Of a stretch of 64,000 bases of DNA, positions 17,162 through 26,390 are shown in pieces. This stretch comes from an uncultured Collinsella sp. Its GTDB lineage: Bacteria > Actinomycetota > Coriobacteriia > Coriobacteriales > Coriobacteriaceae. The stretch covers positions 310,001 through 374,000 of the forward strand of contig CAUESV010000001.1 of assembly GCA_959020715.1 (NCBI GenBank), read 5' to 3'. Made by a program: the position numbers and the translations under genes. The stretch's first letter is position 1. Each line of letters starts with the position of its first letter. Under the pieces are notes generated by a model. The model saw only the letters and a program-made list of their open reading frames with translations, did no database searches and was not told the DNA's origin.

Positions 17162-18322
17162 CTACTTGGAAAGCTCGTCGGCGAGGGCCTCGATCTGGGC
17201 GCGCGATGCGTCGTTGAGCGAACCCATGACGGTCACTTTGTTCTGCGTCAGGGCGATGTCCTTCATGCCCTCGAGCTCCTTGGTCATAACCTTGGCAGCG
17301 GCGGGCGCCCAGGAACCGGCCTCGACGAGCGCAACCGTGCGGTTCTGATAGGCGTGCTCGGCAAGCGTGTGGATGAAGGTGCTCATAAACGGGAAGATCT
17401 CGCCCTGATAGGTAATGGAGGCGAGCACCAGGCGGTCGTAGCGGAACGCATCCTCAACAGCCTCGGCCATATCATCGCGAGCCAGGTCAAAGACGGAAAC
17501 CTTCTGGCCGCGAGCCTCAAGCGCAGATGCAAGCTCCTCAACGGCAGCCTTCAGATGGCCGTAGACGCTCGCGTAGGCAATGGTGATGCCCTCGTCCTCG
17601 GGCTGATAGCTCGACCAGGTGTTGTAGGTGTCGAGGTAGTAGCCCAGGTTCTCGGTCAGCACGGGGCCGTGGAGCGGGCAGATGATCTGGATGTCCAGAT
17701 CAGCGGCCTTCTTGAGCACGGCCTGCACGAACTTGCCGAACTTACCAACGATGCCAAAGTAGTAGCGGCGCGCTTCGCAAGCCCAACCCTCGGGATCCTC
17801 GATGTCGTTAGCGCCAAACTTGCCAAAGCCGTCGGCACTAAAGAGCACCTTGTCGGTAGACTCGTAGGAGAAGATCACCTCGGGCCAGTGAACGTTGGGG
17901 GCGCCGACAAACGTTAGGCTGTGACCGCCCAGATCGAGCACGTCGCCCTCTTTGACGACCATCTTGCGCTCGGGGTAGTCGGTGCCAAAGTAGTTGACCA
18001 TCATGCGGAAGGCGCCCATGCTGGCCACAATCTGTGCCTGGGGATAGCGCTCCATAAAGGCGGCGATGCCGGCGGAGTGATCGGGCTCCATATGGTGAAC
18101 GACCAGGTAATCGGGCGTGCGACCGTCGAGCACGGCTTCGATGTTACCGAGCCACTCGTCGACAAAACCGCCGTCGACTGAATCGGCGACAGCAATCTTT
18201 TCGCCCAAGATAACGTAGCTGTTGTATGCCATACCGTTCTCGGACACATCGTACTGGCCCTCGAACAGGTCAATGTCGTGATCGTCGACGCCAACGTAGC
18301 GGATATCCTTGGTGATCTCCAT
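17162..18322 (-). CDS. flavodiiron protein (FprA-type A-flavoprotein)
   Basis: A cytoplasmic O2 or NO reductase of anaerobes, 386 residues. The metallo-beta-lactamase-like domain (1-245) holds the diiron ligands in HHMEPDHSAG (about 79-86), NVHWPEV, SADGFGKFG and CPLHGPV. The flavodoxin domain (250-386) has ITIAYASVYGHLKAAVE as its FMN loop. No rubredoxin extension is present. Start at 18322, with AGGAGGC nine bases upstream. It stands alone; it probably protects the anaerobe from oxygen. Confidence 0.95.
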   Translation of the reverse strand: MEITKDIRYVGVDDHDIDLFEGQYDVSENGMAYNSYVILGEKIAVADSVDGGFVDEWLGNIEAVLDGRTPDYLVVHHMEPDHSAGIAAFMERYPQAQIVASMGAFRMMVNYFGTDYPERKMVVKEGDVLDLGGHSLTFVGAPNVHWPEVIFSYESTDKVLFSADGFGKFGANDIEDPEGWACEARRYYFGIVGKFGKFVQAVLKKAADLDIQIICPLHGPVLTENLGYYLDTYNTWSSYQPEDEGITIAYASVYGHLKAAVEELASALEARGQKVSVFDLARDDMAEAVEDAFRYDRLVLASITYQGEIFPFMSTFIHTLAEHAYQNRTVALVEAGSWAPAAAKVMTKELEGMKDIALTQNKVTVMGSLNDASRAQIEALADELSK

Positions 18323-18451
18323 CAGGCAAAGCCTCCTAGATAGACAAAAGAACCCGTCTATCATAACACTCGGTAGTATCCCAGCTGTTATCTGCCGGCA
18401 TCCATACCGATTGTTATTGAAATACGATAAATCGCCGTTTACCTGCGCAAA

Positions 18452-19483
18452 CTATGAGCGTGGTATCGCCGTGCTATGTCGAATAATGAGCTGACCGGGA
18501 ATACGAATGGCAACGGTTTTGCCCGCCGTACCCGCCTCGGGAACCGCATGCTCGAATACCTCGCGCCCGCGCTGATGTAGATCGAATCGCACGGTCGTGA
18601 GCTCGTTATGCGCGACAAAATCATCGAGCGAGTCATCGACGCCTACCACGCTCACGTCCTCAGGCACGCGCAGACCGCTATCACGCAGCGCGGCAATCGC
18701 GCCATTTGCCATCTGATCGTTTGCCGCATAGATCGCCGTCATGGTGCGATCGTGCTCGGCCAGGTACCTGCCGGCCTCGTAGCCGCTGTTGGCAGACCAG
18801 TCGCCCTCGAGCGGCTCTGCCGGCTCGATGTGTTTACGCTCGAGCGCATCCTGCCAACCGGCTCGACGAAATTGCTCGTCGACCGAGAACGACGGGCCGC
18901 CAATATAGCGAATCTGTTCGTGCCCCAGCTCAAACAGATGGTCCATAAGCAACAGCGAGCAGCCGTAATGGTCGGAATCGACTGTGGTCACGCGCGGATG
19001 CGCATACATGGTAACGATGACCGTGCCAATGCCCGGCAGTGGATCAAACGTCTCAAAATCGGGCGCCATGCGGCTCATGCCGATGATGATGCCGTCCACC
19101 GGCAATGCGGCCATACGACGCGTTGCCTCGGCAAGCGAGAACTCCTCGGTCTTGGACATCTCGACCAGCGTGATGGCGCAATTACGCTCGCGAGCAGCGC
19201 TGGCGATGCCGTCGATCATTGAAAGGTTGCCAAACTTGGTGACATCGTTGATGCACAGGCCGACCGAATGGTAACGGCCATCGCGCAGCGAGCGACCGGC
19301 ATAACTCGGACGAAAGCCGAGCTCTTGCATAGCGGCCTGCACGCGCTGGCGCGTCTGCTCGTTAACGTTGGGCAAGCCGTTGGCGACGCGCGAAACCGTC
19401 TGCTGCGAAACGCCAGCAGCGCGGGCGACGTCGGCCATGGAAACCGGACGCGTACCTGTATCGTTGGACGGGCGCCTTGCCAC
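18452..19483 (-). CDS. LacI-family repressor, divergent from galKT
   Basis: A 343-residue LacI/GalR regulator. The helix-turn-helix is MADVARAAGVSQQTVSRVAN with hinge helix GFRPSYAGRSLRDG, followed by the periplasmic-binding-protein-like core. The start is a GTG at 19483 with GAAGGTGATCCT before it. The intergenic region to galK carries three copies of a TGTTAACGTACTCAT site, so it most likely represses galK-galT and itself. It is one of four LacI paralogues in this window that share a similar core, including AHPRCTT/DSD-type effector-site segments. Confidence 0.93.
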   Translation of the reverse strand: MARRPSNDTGTRPVSMADVARAAGVSQQTVSRVANGLPNVNEQTRQRVQAAMQELGFRPSYAGRSLRDGRYHSVGLCINDVTKFGNLSMIDGIASAARERNCAITLVEMSKTEEFSLAEATRRMAALPVDGIIIGMSRMAPDFETFDPLPGIGTVIVTMYAHPRVTTVDSDHYGCSLLLMDHLFELGHEQIRYIGGPSFSVDEQFRRAGWQDALERKHIEPAEPLEGDWSANSGYEAGRYLAEHDRTMTAIYAANDQMANGAIAALRDSGLRVPEDVSVVGVDDSLDDFVAHNELTTVRFDLHQRGREVFEHAVPEAGTAGKTVAIRIPGQLIIRHSTAIPRS

Positions 19484-19575
19484 AGGATCACCTTCACCCT
19501 TGCGAGATCTGAATAGCGTGAATGCCGGCCCGGGCAGTAATACATCCCGCGCCGAGGCCCGCTATCGTCGGACGC

Positions 19576-19778
19576 ATGTTAACGTACTCTACTTTTTCTA
19601 TCTGCATCTCTTCTGCTTTATAAGTCCATACGGCAGTACCGTTCACGGCTGTATTTCTACCGATTACCAGATTCTCAAAAAGTGACAAGCGATGTGTTAT
19701 GAGTACGTTAACATAGCCCGTAACGTGCGGTATCGTGAACACTTGGTTCATGCCGCTACAAGTTGTTAACGTACTCAT
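19576..19778. promoter_or_regulatory. three LacI-type operators for galKT
   Basis: ATGTTAACGTACTCT at 19576-19590, ATGAGTACGTTAACAT at 19699-19714 (inverted) and TGTTAACGTACTCAT at 19764-19778. Each is a degenerate dyad around a central CG, as in LacI-family operators. The spacings are 123 and 65 bases (start to start), which would allow looping. They fill the 338-base gap between the LacI gene and galK, in which I see no other gene. Confidence 0.8.
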
Positions 19779-19821
19779 AACGACGCAAAACTCACCCGTG
19801 CGCGCCAAGGAAAGGACTCCC

Positions 19822-21027
19822 ATGACCACGCCCGACGAAAAGACATTCGCCACACTTACCAAGCTGTTTGAGGAGGAGTTTGGCCCCATCGGCGACCGCC
19901 AGGTGCTCTACGTACACGCGCCCGGCCGTTCCGAGATCAGCGGCAACCACACCGACCACGAGGGTGGCCACGTTATCGCCGGCTCGCTCGATGTCGCTGT
20001 CGACGGCATCGCCGTGGCAACCGATTCCAACAAGGTTCGCGTAGCCGACGAGGGCTATCCCACGTTTGAAATCGCGCTCGGCACGCTAGACGTTCGGGAG
20101 TCCGAGAAGGGCACGTCCGCAAGCCTCGTGCGCGGTATGGCCCACGAGATTGCAGCCCTTGGCGTTGAGCCTCACGGCTTCGATTTCGCCTTCACCTGCT
20201 CCGTCCCCTCGGGCGGCGGCCTTTCCAGCTCCGCTGCCGTCGAGGCCGCATACGGCCGCGCCATGGAGACGCTCTGGGGCGCGCCCGCCATTGATCCCGT
20301 CGCGCTCGCCCAGATGAGTCAGCGCACCGAGAACAACTACTACGGCAAGCCCTGCGGTCTGATGGACCAGGCCGCTGTGTGCCTGGGCGGCCTTGCCTAC
20401 ATGGACTTTGAGGACCAGGCCCAGCCTAAGACCCAGAAGCTCGAGCTCAACTTTGAGGATCACGGCTATGCGCTCGTGCTCGTTAAGGTTGGCGCCGACC
20501 ATGTGGCGGCTACCGACGACTACGCCGCCGTTCCGCGCGAGATGCAGGACGTCGCCGCCGAGTTTGGCAAGGCACGCCTGTGCGAGGTAAACATTGCCGA
20601 CTTTGACGCCAAGCTCCCCGAGCTGCGCGCCAAGCTGGGCGACCGCGCCTGCCTGCGCGCCGTTCACTACTGGTACGAGAACGGCCTGGTCGACAAGCGC
20701 TGGGCAGCCCTGAACGCTGGCGACATTGACCAGTTCCTGGTCCTGACGCGCGAGTCCGGCGCCAGCTCTGCCATGTACCTGCAGAATGTCGTTGCCAAGC
20801 TGGGATCTGAACAGCCTTCCATGTATGCCTTGGCGCTGGCCGAGCACGTGCTCGACGGCCGCGGCGCCGTTCGCATTCACGGTGGCGGCTTTGGTGGCAC
20901 CATCCAGGCCTTCGTGCCGCTCGATCTGGTCGACACCTTCATTGCCAAGATGAACGGCTGGCTGGGCGAGGGCTCTGCCCGTCACTACGCCATCTCTGAC
21001 AAGGGGGCTTACGCGGCATGGCTGTAA
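19822..21027 (+). CDS. galK: galactokinase
   Basis: Phosphorylates galactose at C1 (Leloir pathway). A 401-residue GHMP kinase with the galactokinase signature in variant form, GRSEISGNHTDHEGG (about 31-45), the ATP loop VPSGGGLSSSAA (about 130) and the C-terminal GGGFGGTIQ. The start at ATG 19822 has AGGAAAGGA upstream. Its last ten bases overlap galT. The operators upstream and the divergent LacI gene suggest galactose induction. Confidence 0.95.
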   Translation: MTTPDEKTFATLTKLFEEEFGPIGDRQVLYVHAPGRSEISGNHTDHEGGHVIAGSLDVAVDGIAVATDSNKVRVADEGYPTFEIALGTLDVRESEKGTSASLVRGMAHEIAALGVEPHGFDFAFTCSVPSGGGLSSSAAVEAAYGRAMETLWGAPAIDPVALAQMSQRTENNYYGKPCGLMDQAAVCLGGLAYMDFEDQAQPKTQKLELNFEDHGYALVLVKVGADHVAATDDYAAVPREMQDVAAEFGKARLCEVNIADFDAKLPELRAKLGDRACLRAVHYWYENGLVDKRWAALNAGDIDQFLVLTRESGASSAMYLQNVVAKLGSEQPSMYALALAEHVLDGRGAVRIHGGGFGGTIQAFVPLDLVDTFIAKMNGWLGEGSARHYAISDKGAYAAWL

Positions 21028-22646
21028 TGACTGACGTGCGAGAGGCCGCGCAGAACCTGATCGAGTACGCCATCCACCGATCGATGATCGGCCAGGACGA
21101 CCGGATCTGGGCATACAACACCATTTTGGAGTGCATCGGCGCCACGGGTCCCGCACTCGATATGGCCTGGGCGCTCCAGGTTGAGAAACTCTCGCTCTTG
21201 CACCCCAATACCCTGCCCGACTTTGATCTTGAAGGCACGCTTGCCGCGCTTTCCGAGGCCGCCGTTACCAACGGTGCCGCCGAGGACACGGCGTCAGGCC
21301 GCGACCGCATCGCCATGCGCATCATGGGTGCGCTCATGCCGAGGCCTTCGGTTGTAAACGAGGAGTTCAACGGACGCATGGGCGTCAACGAGCCCCGCGC
21401 CGCAACCGACTGGTTCTACGGCCTGTGCTGCGACGCCGGCTACGTGCGCCGTGCCGCCATCGCGCGCAACATCAAATGGAGCACCCCCACCAACTGGGGC
21501 GATCTTGAGATCACCATCAACCTCTCCAAGCCTGAGAAGGACCCACGCGATATCGCCGCGGCTGGTGCCGCAAAGAACACGGGCGAGAAGTATCCCGCCT
21601 GCCAGCTCTGCATCGAAAACGAGGGCTATCCCGGACGCTCCGCCGCAGCCGACGGCGGCGCTCACCCCGCTCGCCAAAACCTGCGCATTATCCCCATCCA
21701 GCTCAACGGCGAGCGCTGGGGTTTCCAGTACAGCCCGTACGCGTACTTTAACGAGCATTGCATTGCCATGAGCTCCGAGCATCGTCCGATGCACGTCGAC
21801 CGCAAGGGCTTGACCTGCCTGCTCGACTTTGTGGACCTGTTCCCGCATTACTTCATCGGCTCCAACGCCGACCTGTCTATCGTGGGCGGCTCGATTCTGT
21901 CGCACGACCACTTCCAGGGCGGCGCGCACGAGTTCCCCATGATGCATGCCGCCGAGGTCTCGCAGTTTAGCGTGCCCGGTTTTGACCAGGTCACCGGCAC
22001 TGTGCTGCAGTGGCCGCTCTCGGTGCTGCGCCTGCGCTCGCATGACCGCGCTCAGCTGCTCGACGCTGCCGAGAAGATTATCCTCGCCTGGCGCGAGTGG
22101 ACCGACGAGTCTGTGGGCGTTATCGCGCACACGGCCGACGGCGTAGCGCACAACACCGTGACGCCCGTCATCCGCCGCGTCGACTCCCGCGGCAATGCCG
22201 GCGGCGAGATCTACGAGGCCTACCTGGCGCTTCGTTGCAACATCACGACCGACGAGCACCCGCTGGGCGTGTTCCACCCGCATGCCGAGTTTCACCATAT
22301 TAAGAAGGAGAACATCGGCCTGATCGAGGTCATGGGCCTGGCCATTTTGCCGCCGCGTCTGGTTCCCGAGCTCGGCGCTGTCCGCGAGCACCTGCTGGCG
22401 GCCAAAGCCGATACCAGCTACGACCTTGCCGGCGCGCTCGAGGGCGACGACCTCTGCCGTAGCCATGCCGCGTGGGCCGAGGATGTCTATGCCCGCCGCG
22501 CCGACGAGCTTACGGCGGATAGCGCCACCGGCATCCTGCACGAGGAAGTCGGCGTAGTGTTTGGCCACGTGCTCGACAACGCCGGCGTCTTTAAGTGGGA
22601 CGAAGCCGGCCGCGCCGCCCAGCAGCGCTTTATCGACTCACTGTAA
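21018..22646 (+). CDS. galT: galactose-1-phosphate uridylyltransferase, class II
   Basis: Exchanges UDP between glucose-1-phosphate and galactose-1-phosphate. The 542-residue length is that of the GalT class II found in Firmicutes and relatives, not the 350-residue E. coli type. Key segments are PRATDWFYGLCC-like EPRAATDWFYG (about 125), EHCIAMSSEHRPM, IVGGSILSHDHFQGG (active-site His-x-His, about 297) and FHPHAEFHHIKKENIGLIEVMG. It overlaps galK by ten bases and is followed by a terminator. galE is not in the window. Confidence 0.95.
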   Translation: MAVMTDVREAAQNLIEYAIHRSMIGQDDRIWAYNTILECIGATGPALDMAWALQVEKLSLLHPNTLPDFDLEGTLAALSEAAVTNGAAEDTASGRDRIAMRIMGALMPRPSVVNEEFNGRMGVNEPRAATDWFYGLCCDAGYVRRAAIARNIKWSTPTNWGDLEITINLSKPEKDPRDIAAAGAAKNTGEKYPACQLCIENEGYPGRSAAADGGAHPARQNLRIIPIQLNGERWGFQYSPYAYFNEHCIAMSSEHRPMHVDRKGLTCLLDFVDLFPHYFIGSNADLSIVGGSILSHDHFQGGAHEFPMMHAAEVSQFSVPGFDQVTGTVLQWPLSVLRLRSHDRAQLLDAAEKIILAWREWTDESVGVIAHTADGVAHNTVTPVIRRVDSRGNAGGEIYEAYLALRCNITTDEHPLGVFHPHAEFHHIKKENIGLIEVMGLAILPPRLVPELGAVREHLLAAKADTSYDLAGALEGDDLCRSHAAWAEDVYARRADELTADSATGILHEEVGVVFGHVLDNAGVFKWDEAGRAAQQRFIDSL

Positions 22647-22693
22647 TGATCCCTTGGGGACGGAGGAAAACGGACTATTTCGTCTTCAAGACA

Positions 22694-22733
22694 ACGGCGC
22701 CCGCCGGCAACATCGCCGACGGGCGCCGTTTTC
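22694..22733 (+). terminator. terminator after galKT
   Basis: ACGGCGCCCG (22694-22703) pairs with CGGGCGCCGT (22720-22729), followed by TTTTC. Confidence 0.85.
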
Positions 22734-22764
22734 TGATGCAAGGGTAGCTAATTTGCACCAAAAC

Positions 22765-22817
22765 AAGGAGTGTCCCAAACTGCCGACAGAAAAAGAACGT
22801 CCCCAGGTGCCGACCTA
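22765..22817 (+). repeat. dispersed TGTCCCAAACTGCC repeat, copy 1
   Basis: AAGGAGTGTCCCAAACTGCC, then GACAGAAAAAGAACGTCCCC and AGGTGCCG. Close relatives occur at 24276-24352 and 29453-29502, and a part in reverse at 48669-48692. All are intergenic or at gene ends. This copy and that at 24276 flank the DUF4143 ATPase gene in the same orientation. Confidence 0.8.
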
Positions 22818-22821
22818 AACC

Positions 22822-22914
22822 CCCACATTATTCGATGGAAAAACGTGGTTGCCTCCCACATTATTCGATGGAAAAACGTGGTTCATTCCCACATTTTTCG
22901 ATGGAAAGACCAAC
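22822..22914 (+). repeat. three 33-bp tandem direct repeats upstream of the ATPase gene
   Basis: Units begin at 22822, 22855 and 22888, each CCCACATTATTCGATGGAAA followed by (A)ACGTGG in the first two; the third is diverged at its end. The exact 33-base period and the position just before the gene at 22951 fit an operator array or an iteron-like binding site. Confidence 0.8.
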
Positions 22915-22950
22915 ACGGTCTTATACTAACCATGATCGTTAGGAGGCAGT

Positions 22951-24252
22951 ATGCAGCGACAGCTAATGGACGAACTCATCGCTTGGAAATCTAGGGCAAA
23001 CCGCAAGCCCCTCCTGCTTAAGGGGGCCCGCCAGACAGGAAAAACCTGGCTTCTCAACGAATTCGCAGGCCAGCAGTATCAAAACGTCATCCGTTTTGAC
23101 TTTATGCTCGAACCGGGCGCACGCTCGCTGTTCGACGGAAGCCTTGACCCCAAACGCATCATCTCCCAGATAGAGCTCCTGCGCGGCCAGACCATAACGC
23201 CGACAGACACACTCATCATCTTCGACGAAATCCAAGAGGCACCGCGTGGCATCGCCTCGCTCAAATACTTCAACGAGCTGGCGCCGGAATACCATATCGT
23301 GGCAGCCGGCTCCTATATGGGGCTCGCGCTCCGACGCGAAAACGAGTCGTTCCCCGTCGGCAAGATTGACCAGCTTACCATGCGCCCCATGGGGTTTGTC
23401 GAGTTCGTTCGCGCCGTCGATGGCGATCCGCTCGCAGATGCCATCCTTGCCGCAGACATGGACCTGCTGACAAACGTTTCCGAAAAGCTCGAGCGCCTGC
23501 TCAAGGAATACCTCGTTGTCGGTGGCATGCCAGAAGTTGTCTCCGCTTTCGCCGCCTCCCACGATTTCATCGAGGCCCGCAGGCTTCAGCAGCAAATCAT
23601 CGAAGCTTACGAATCAGATTTTGGCAAGCATGCGCCAGCCCGCATCGTCGAGCGCATGAGGCTGGTTTGGAAATCCCTTCCCGGCCAGCTCGCAAAGGAA
23701 AACAAGAAGTTCGTCTACGGTGCGCTCCGTCCCGGGGCGCGCGCACGCGATTTTGAGGAAAGCCTCCAGTGGCTCATGGACTATGGAATCGTTCATAAGG
23801 TACCACGTGTTTCCGCCCTAAGAGCACCGCTCACAAGCTACGAGGATCTCTCGGGCTTCAAGCTGTTCTGCATCGACACCGGCATCCTCGGAGCACTCTC
23901 CGGCCTCTCGCCAGCCATTGTTCTGAACGGGCCCGCTGTTTTTACGGAGTTCAAAGGCTCGCTGACCGAGCAATACGTCGCACAGGAGCTTTTGCTCCAA
24001 GGCAAAACTCCCGCGTATTGGTCATCCTCCTCCGGCAATGCAGAGACTGACTTTGCCATCGACCATGCGGGGACCGTGCTTCCGCTCGAGGTCAAGGCGG
24101 CAGAGAACCTCAAAGCAAAGAGCCTGAGGATTGCCTGCGAGAAGTTCAAGCTCGAGCGCTGCGTGAGAACATCGTTAGCGGCATATAGAGACGAGGGCAC
24201 GCTCGTCAACATTCCGCTCTGGGAGATTGGGCAAATCGACAAGCTGGCATAG
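22951..24252 (+). CDS. AAA ATPase with DUF4143 C-terminus
   Basis: A 433-residue protein of the AAA_14/DUF4143 family. Walker A is GARQTGKTW (about 25-33), Walker B LIIFDEIQEAP (about 90), followed by the sensor-like AAGSYMGLAL. The C-terminal half has the DUF4143 nuclease-like fold with the conserved FKGSLTEQYVAQEL and TDFAID...LPLEVKAAENLKAKSL (Asp/Glu/Lys as in PD-(D/E)XK enzymes). These proteins are common, often accessory, and their role is unknown. The start has GTTAGGAGGCAGT before ATG. Tandem repeats upstream and flanking copies of a dispersed repeat suggest a self-contained acquired unit. Confidence 0.9.
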   Translation: MQRQLMDELIAWKSRANRKPLLLKGARQTGKTWLLNEFAGQQYQNVIRFDFMLEPGARSLFDGSLDPKRIISQIELLRGQTITPTDTLIIFDEIQEAPRGIASLKYFNELAPEYHIVAAGSYMGLALRRENESFPVGKIDQLTMRPMGFVEFVRAVDGDPLADAILAADMDLLTNVSEKLERLLKEYLVVGGMPEVVSAFAASHDFIEARRLQQQIIEAYESDFGKHAPARIVERMRLVWKSLPGQLAKENKKFVYGALRPGARARDFEESLQWLMDYGIVHKVPRVSALRAPLTSYEDLSGFKLFCIDTGILGALSGLSPAIVLNGPAVFTEFKGSLTEQYVAQELLLQGKTPAYWSSSSGNAETDFAIDHAGTVLPLEVKAAENLKAKSLRIACEKFKLERCVRTSLAAYRDEGTLVNIPLWEIGQIDKLA

Positions 24253-24275
24253 GCGCTGTGGAGGGGGTGTCCCGT

Positions 24276-24352
24276 AAGGAGTGTCCCAAACTGCCGGCAG
24301 AAAAGGAACGTCCCTATCTGCCGCAGTCATTTAAGAACGTCCCCAATGACCA
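24276..24352 (+). repeat. dispersed TGTCCCAAACTGCC repeat, copy 2 (extended)
   Basis: Same core as 22765-22817, then a second block, CAGTCATTTAAGAACGTCCC and CAATGACCA, which reappears in reverse complement at the end of the orphan EIIB gene (48669-48692). Confidence 0.8.
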
Positions 24353-24370
24353 CGCCGATGTTTTGGCCAC

Positions 24371-24518
24371 GACAGCGAAAGCCCGCCAAAGCGAGCAAGG
24401 TGCCTTGAAGCGAGGCGGCATTGACCTTCTGGTCATGCCGCCGAAGCTGAAAGGCAGATTGCCGCTCTGGCGGGCTTGCAGCGTCGACTGGTTACGCGGT
24501 TTGGTAAAACCGCGTAAC
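24371..24518 (-). repeat. 150-bp fold-back element, copy 2
   Basis: Reverse-orientation copy of 4074-4224: GCGAAAGCCCGCCAAAGCGA at one end and the hairpin GTTACGCGG/CCGCGTAAC at the other, immediately next to the lacC stop codon at 24520. It probably ends the lacC transcript. Confidence 0.8.
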
Positions 24519-24519
24519 T

Positions 24520-25455
24520 CTAAAGCTCCGTTACTTCAACGCTGTTGTAGATCTCGTCCCAGCGGTCCATGACCAGGTGGCCGGTCTTGGGATCCATGGC
24601 GTTGAGCTTGCCGCAGGTATTGGCGGTCTTGAGCACCGTGACGTCGTCGGCACCAGCCGCAATGGCATGCGCAAAGCCGGCGATGGTCGAGTCACCGGAA
24701 CCCGTCGCGTTCACAGCCGCAATCGCGGGCGTCTTGGCGCGGAACGCGCGACCCTCATGGAAGCCCACCGAACCGGCAGCGCCCATCGAAACGACAACCC
24801 AGGGGATACCGGCAAAGCGGTCATCGGCGGCAAGCGCCTCGCGCAGGGCATCGACATCATCGGTCGTAAAGGACGTACCCAGCAGACCGTTAATCTCGGT
24901 CAGGTTGGGCTTTACGAGCTCAGGCTTAGCGTCGGACTCCAGCGCGGCCTCCAGCGATGCACCCGAAGTGTCGAGCAGCACCTTGGCGCCCGCCTCTTCG
25001 GCGATCTTAACGAGCTCGGCATAATAGCCGGCATCGACGCCACGCGGCAGCGAGCCCGAAAGCGTCACAACGTCCGCCTTCGCTGCAAGCTCGGCAAACT
25101 TGGCCGTAAAGGCCTCGAGCTCGGCCGGAGCGATCTGCGGGCCGCTCTCCAGCAGCTCGGTCTGATTACCCTCGTGCAGAATATTCAGGCAAATGCGCGT
25201 CTCACCGGCGATGGGCACAAAGTCGTTCTTGACGCCGTCGGCATCCATAAGCTCGGCCATATAGGCACCCATGTGTCCGCCGAGCAGACCGGTCGCGAGC
25301 ACATCGTCGCCCAACTGCAGCAGCACACGGCTCACGTTGAGGCCCTTGCCGCCAGCGGTCTTTTCGGGCGTCACACGGTTCACGTCGTCGATGATCAACT
25401 TGTCGAGCTGATAGCGCGTATCAATCGACGGGTTCATGGTAACGGTCAGAATCAT
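24520..25455 (-). CDS. lacC: PfkB-family tagatose-6-phosphate/1-phosphofructokinase, copy 1
   Basis: A 311-residue ribokinase-family kinase of the LacC/FruK/PfkB branch: N-terminal TVTMNPSIDTRY, GGKGLNVSRVL (substrate site), SGSLPRGV, KPNLTEINGLL and the anion-hole/catalytic NATGSGDSTIAGFAHA with Asp as base. Given lacA and lacB upstream on the same strand, phosphorylation of tagatose-6-phosphate to the 1,6-bisphosphate is likely. Start at 25455, with AGGAGTTCAAC before ATG. A second copy at 52594 differs at about 43 of 311 positions by my count (about 86% identity). Confidence 0.92.
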   Translation of the reverse strand: MILTVTMNPSIDTRYQLDKLIIDDVNRVTPEKTAGGKGLNVSRVLLQLGDDVLATGLLGGHMGAYMAELMDADGVKNDFVPIAGETRICLNILHEGNQTELLESGPQIAPAELEAFTAKFAELAAKADVVTLSGSLPRGVDAGYYAELVKIAEEAGAKVLLDTSGASLEAALESDAKPELVKPNLTEINGLLGTSFTTDDVDALREALAADDRFAGIPWVVVSMGAAGSVGFHEGRAFRAKTPAIAAVNATGSGDSTIAGFAHAIAAGADDVTVLKTANTCGKLNAMDPKTGHLVMDRWDEIYNSVEVTEL

Positions 25456-25508
25456 GTTGAACTCCTGTTCCGGGGCGGCATAACCCGCCCCAAACATACG
25501 ATAACTCG

Positions 25509-26390
25509 TTAAAGGATCTCGATCTCAAAGCCGCGGGTGACGGTCTCTCCCGGCTTGGCCACCAGGCAGCCACGCTTGTGCTCCAGAATATCGTCCTCGT
25601 CGGAGCAGGTGGACAGGCCGCCCCACGGTTCCACGGCCACAAAGTCACCCTCGGGCTTGCTCCACACAATCAGGTACGGCATATCGGGGAACGTCAGGCG
25701 CACGCCCTTGTCCTCGGTCTTCTTGGTCAGCGTAACCACGCGGCTCTCGAGCACGTCAAAGATGGTCTCCGCGAAGTCGAAGAGTTCGTGGGTAAGCGGC
25801 AGGTCATGGCCGATCATGGGGTTCTTGCTGCGATGCTCAACATCAATCAGGCCCGTCGAGGGAACGGCAGTACAGAGCTCGGTGGCCTCACGCTGCTCAA
25901 AACGAAGCTCGTAGTCGTCGTAGGACTCGCCCTCGTCAAGCGGACACTTAAAGCCAGGGTGACCGCCCACAAAGAACGGCATGTCCTCGGTGCCCTCATT
26001 GGTCACCTCGTACGACACGGCCACCTTCTCCGCATCGATCGTGTAACGAGCAACGATCTTAAACGGATACGGGTACTGCTCGAGCAACTCGGCATGGTCG
26101 GCAGAGCTTAAGCTCAGCGCAACCATGTTGTCGCTCTGCTCCTCGAGCTTCCACTCCTGCTTGCGAGCAAAGCCGTGGCGGGCGAGCTTGACCTCGCGGC
26201 CGCCCGTGGTCATTGCGCGACCGTCACGAAGGCCGCCGCAGATCGGGAAACAAATGGGTGCCTGGCCCGACCAGACCGCCGGGTCACCCTGCCACAGGTA
26301 CTCACGGCCGTTGGCCGCAATAGAAGTGAACGACCCGCCCGCCGTGCTCAGTGCTACGCGGATAGAACCGTTATCAAGAACAAACTCCAT
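25509..26390 (-). CDS. lacX: LacX-like aldose 1-epimerase family protein, copy 1
   Basis: A 293-residue member of the aldose-epimerase superfamily, of the type called LacX in lactococcal lac operons. Visible are REYLWQGDPAVWSGQAPICFPICGG (split: substrate-binding Arg and Trp), the His in GHPGFKCPLDEGE and a C-terminal VAVEPWGGLSTCSDE with the probable catalytic Glu. The precise reaction is not established; mutarotation of a phosphorylated sugar is possible. It is 53 bases upstream of lacC and has a full-length paralogue at 53589 with the same partner order. Start at 26390 (TAGGAGCC... on the complementary side), not the upstream in-frame codon. Confidence 0.88.
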   Translation of the reverse strand: MEFVLDNGSIRVALSTAGGSFTSIAANGREYLWQGDPAVWSGQAPICFPICGGLRDGRAMTTGGREVKLARHGFARKQEWKLEEQSDNMVALSLSSADHAELLEQYPYPFKIVARYTIDAEKVAVSYEVTNEGTEDMPFFVGGHPGFKCPLDEGESYDDYELRFEQREATELCTAVPSTGLIDVEHRSKNPMIGHDLPLTHELFDFAETIFDVLESRVVTLTKKTEDKGVRLTFPDMPYLIVWSKPEGDFVAVEPWGGLSTCSDEDDILEHKRGCLVAKPGETVTRGFEIEIL

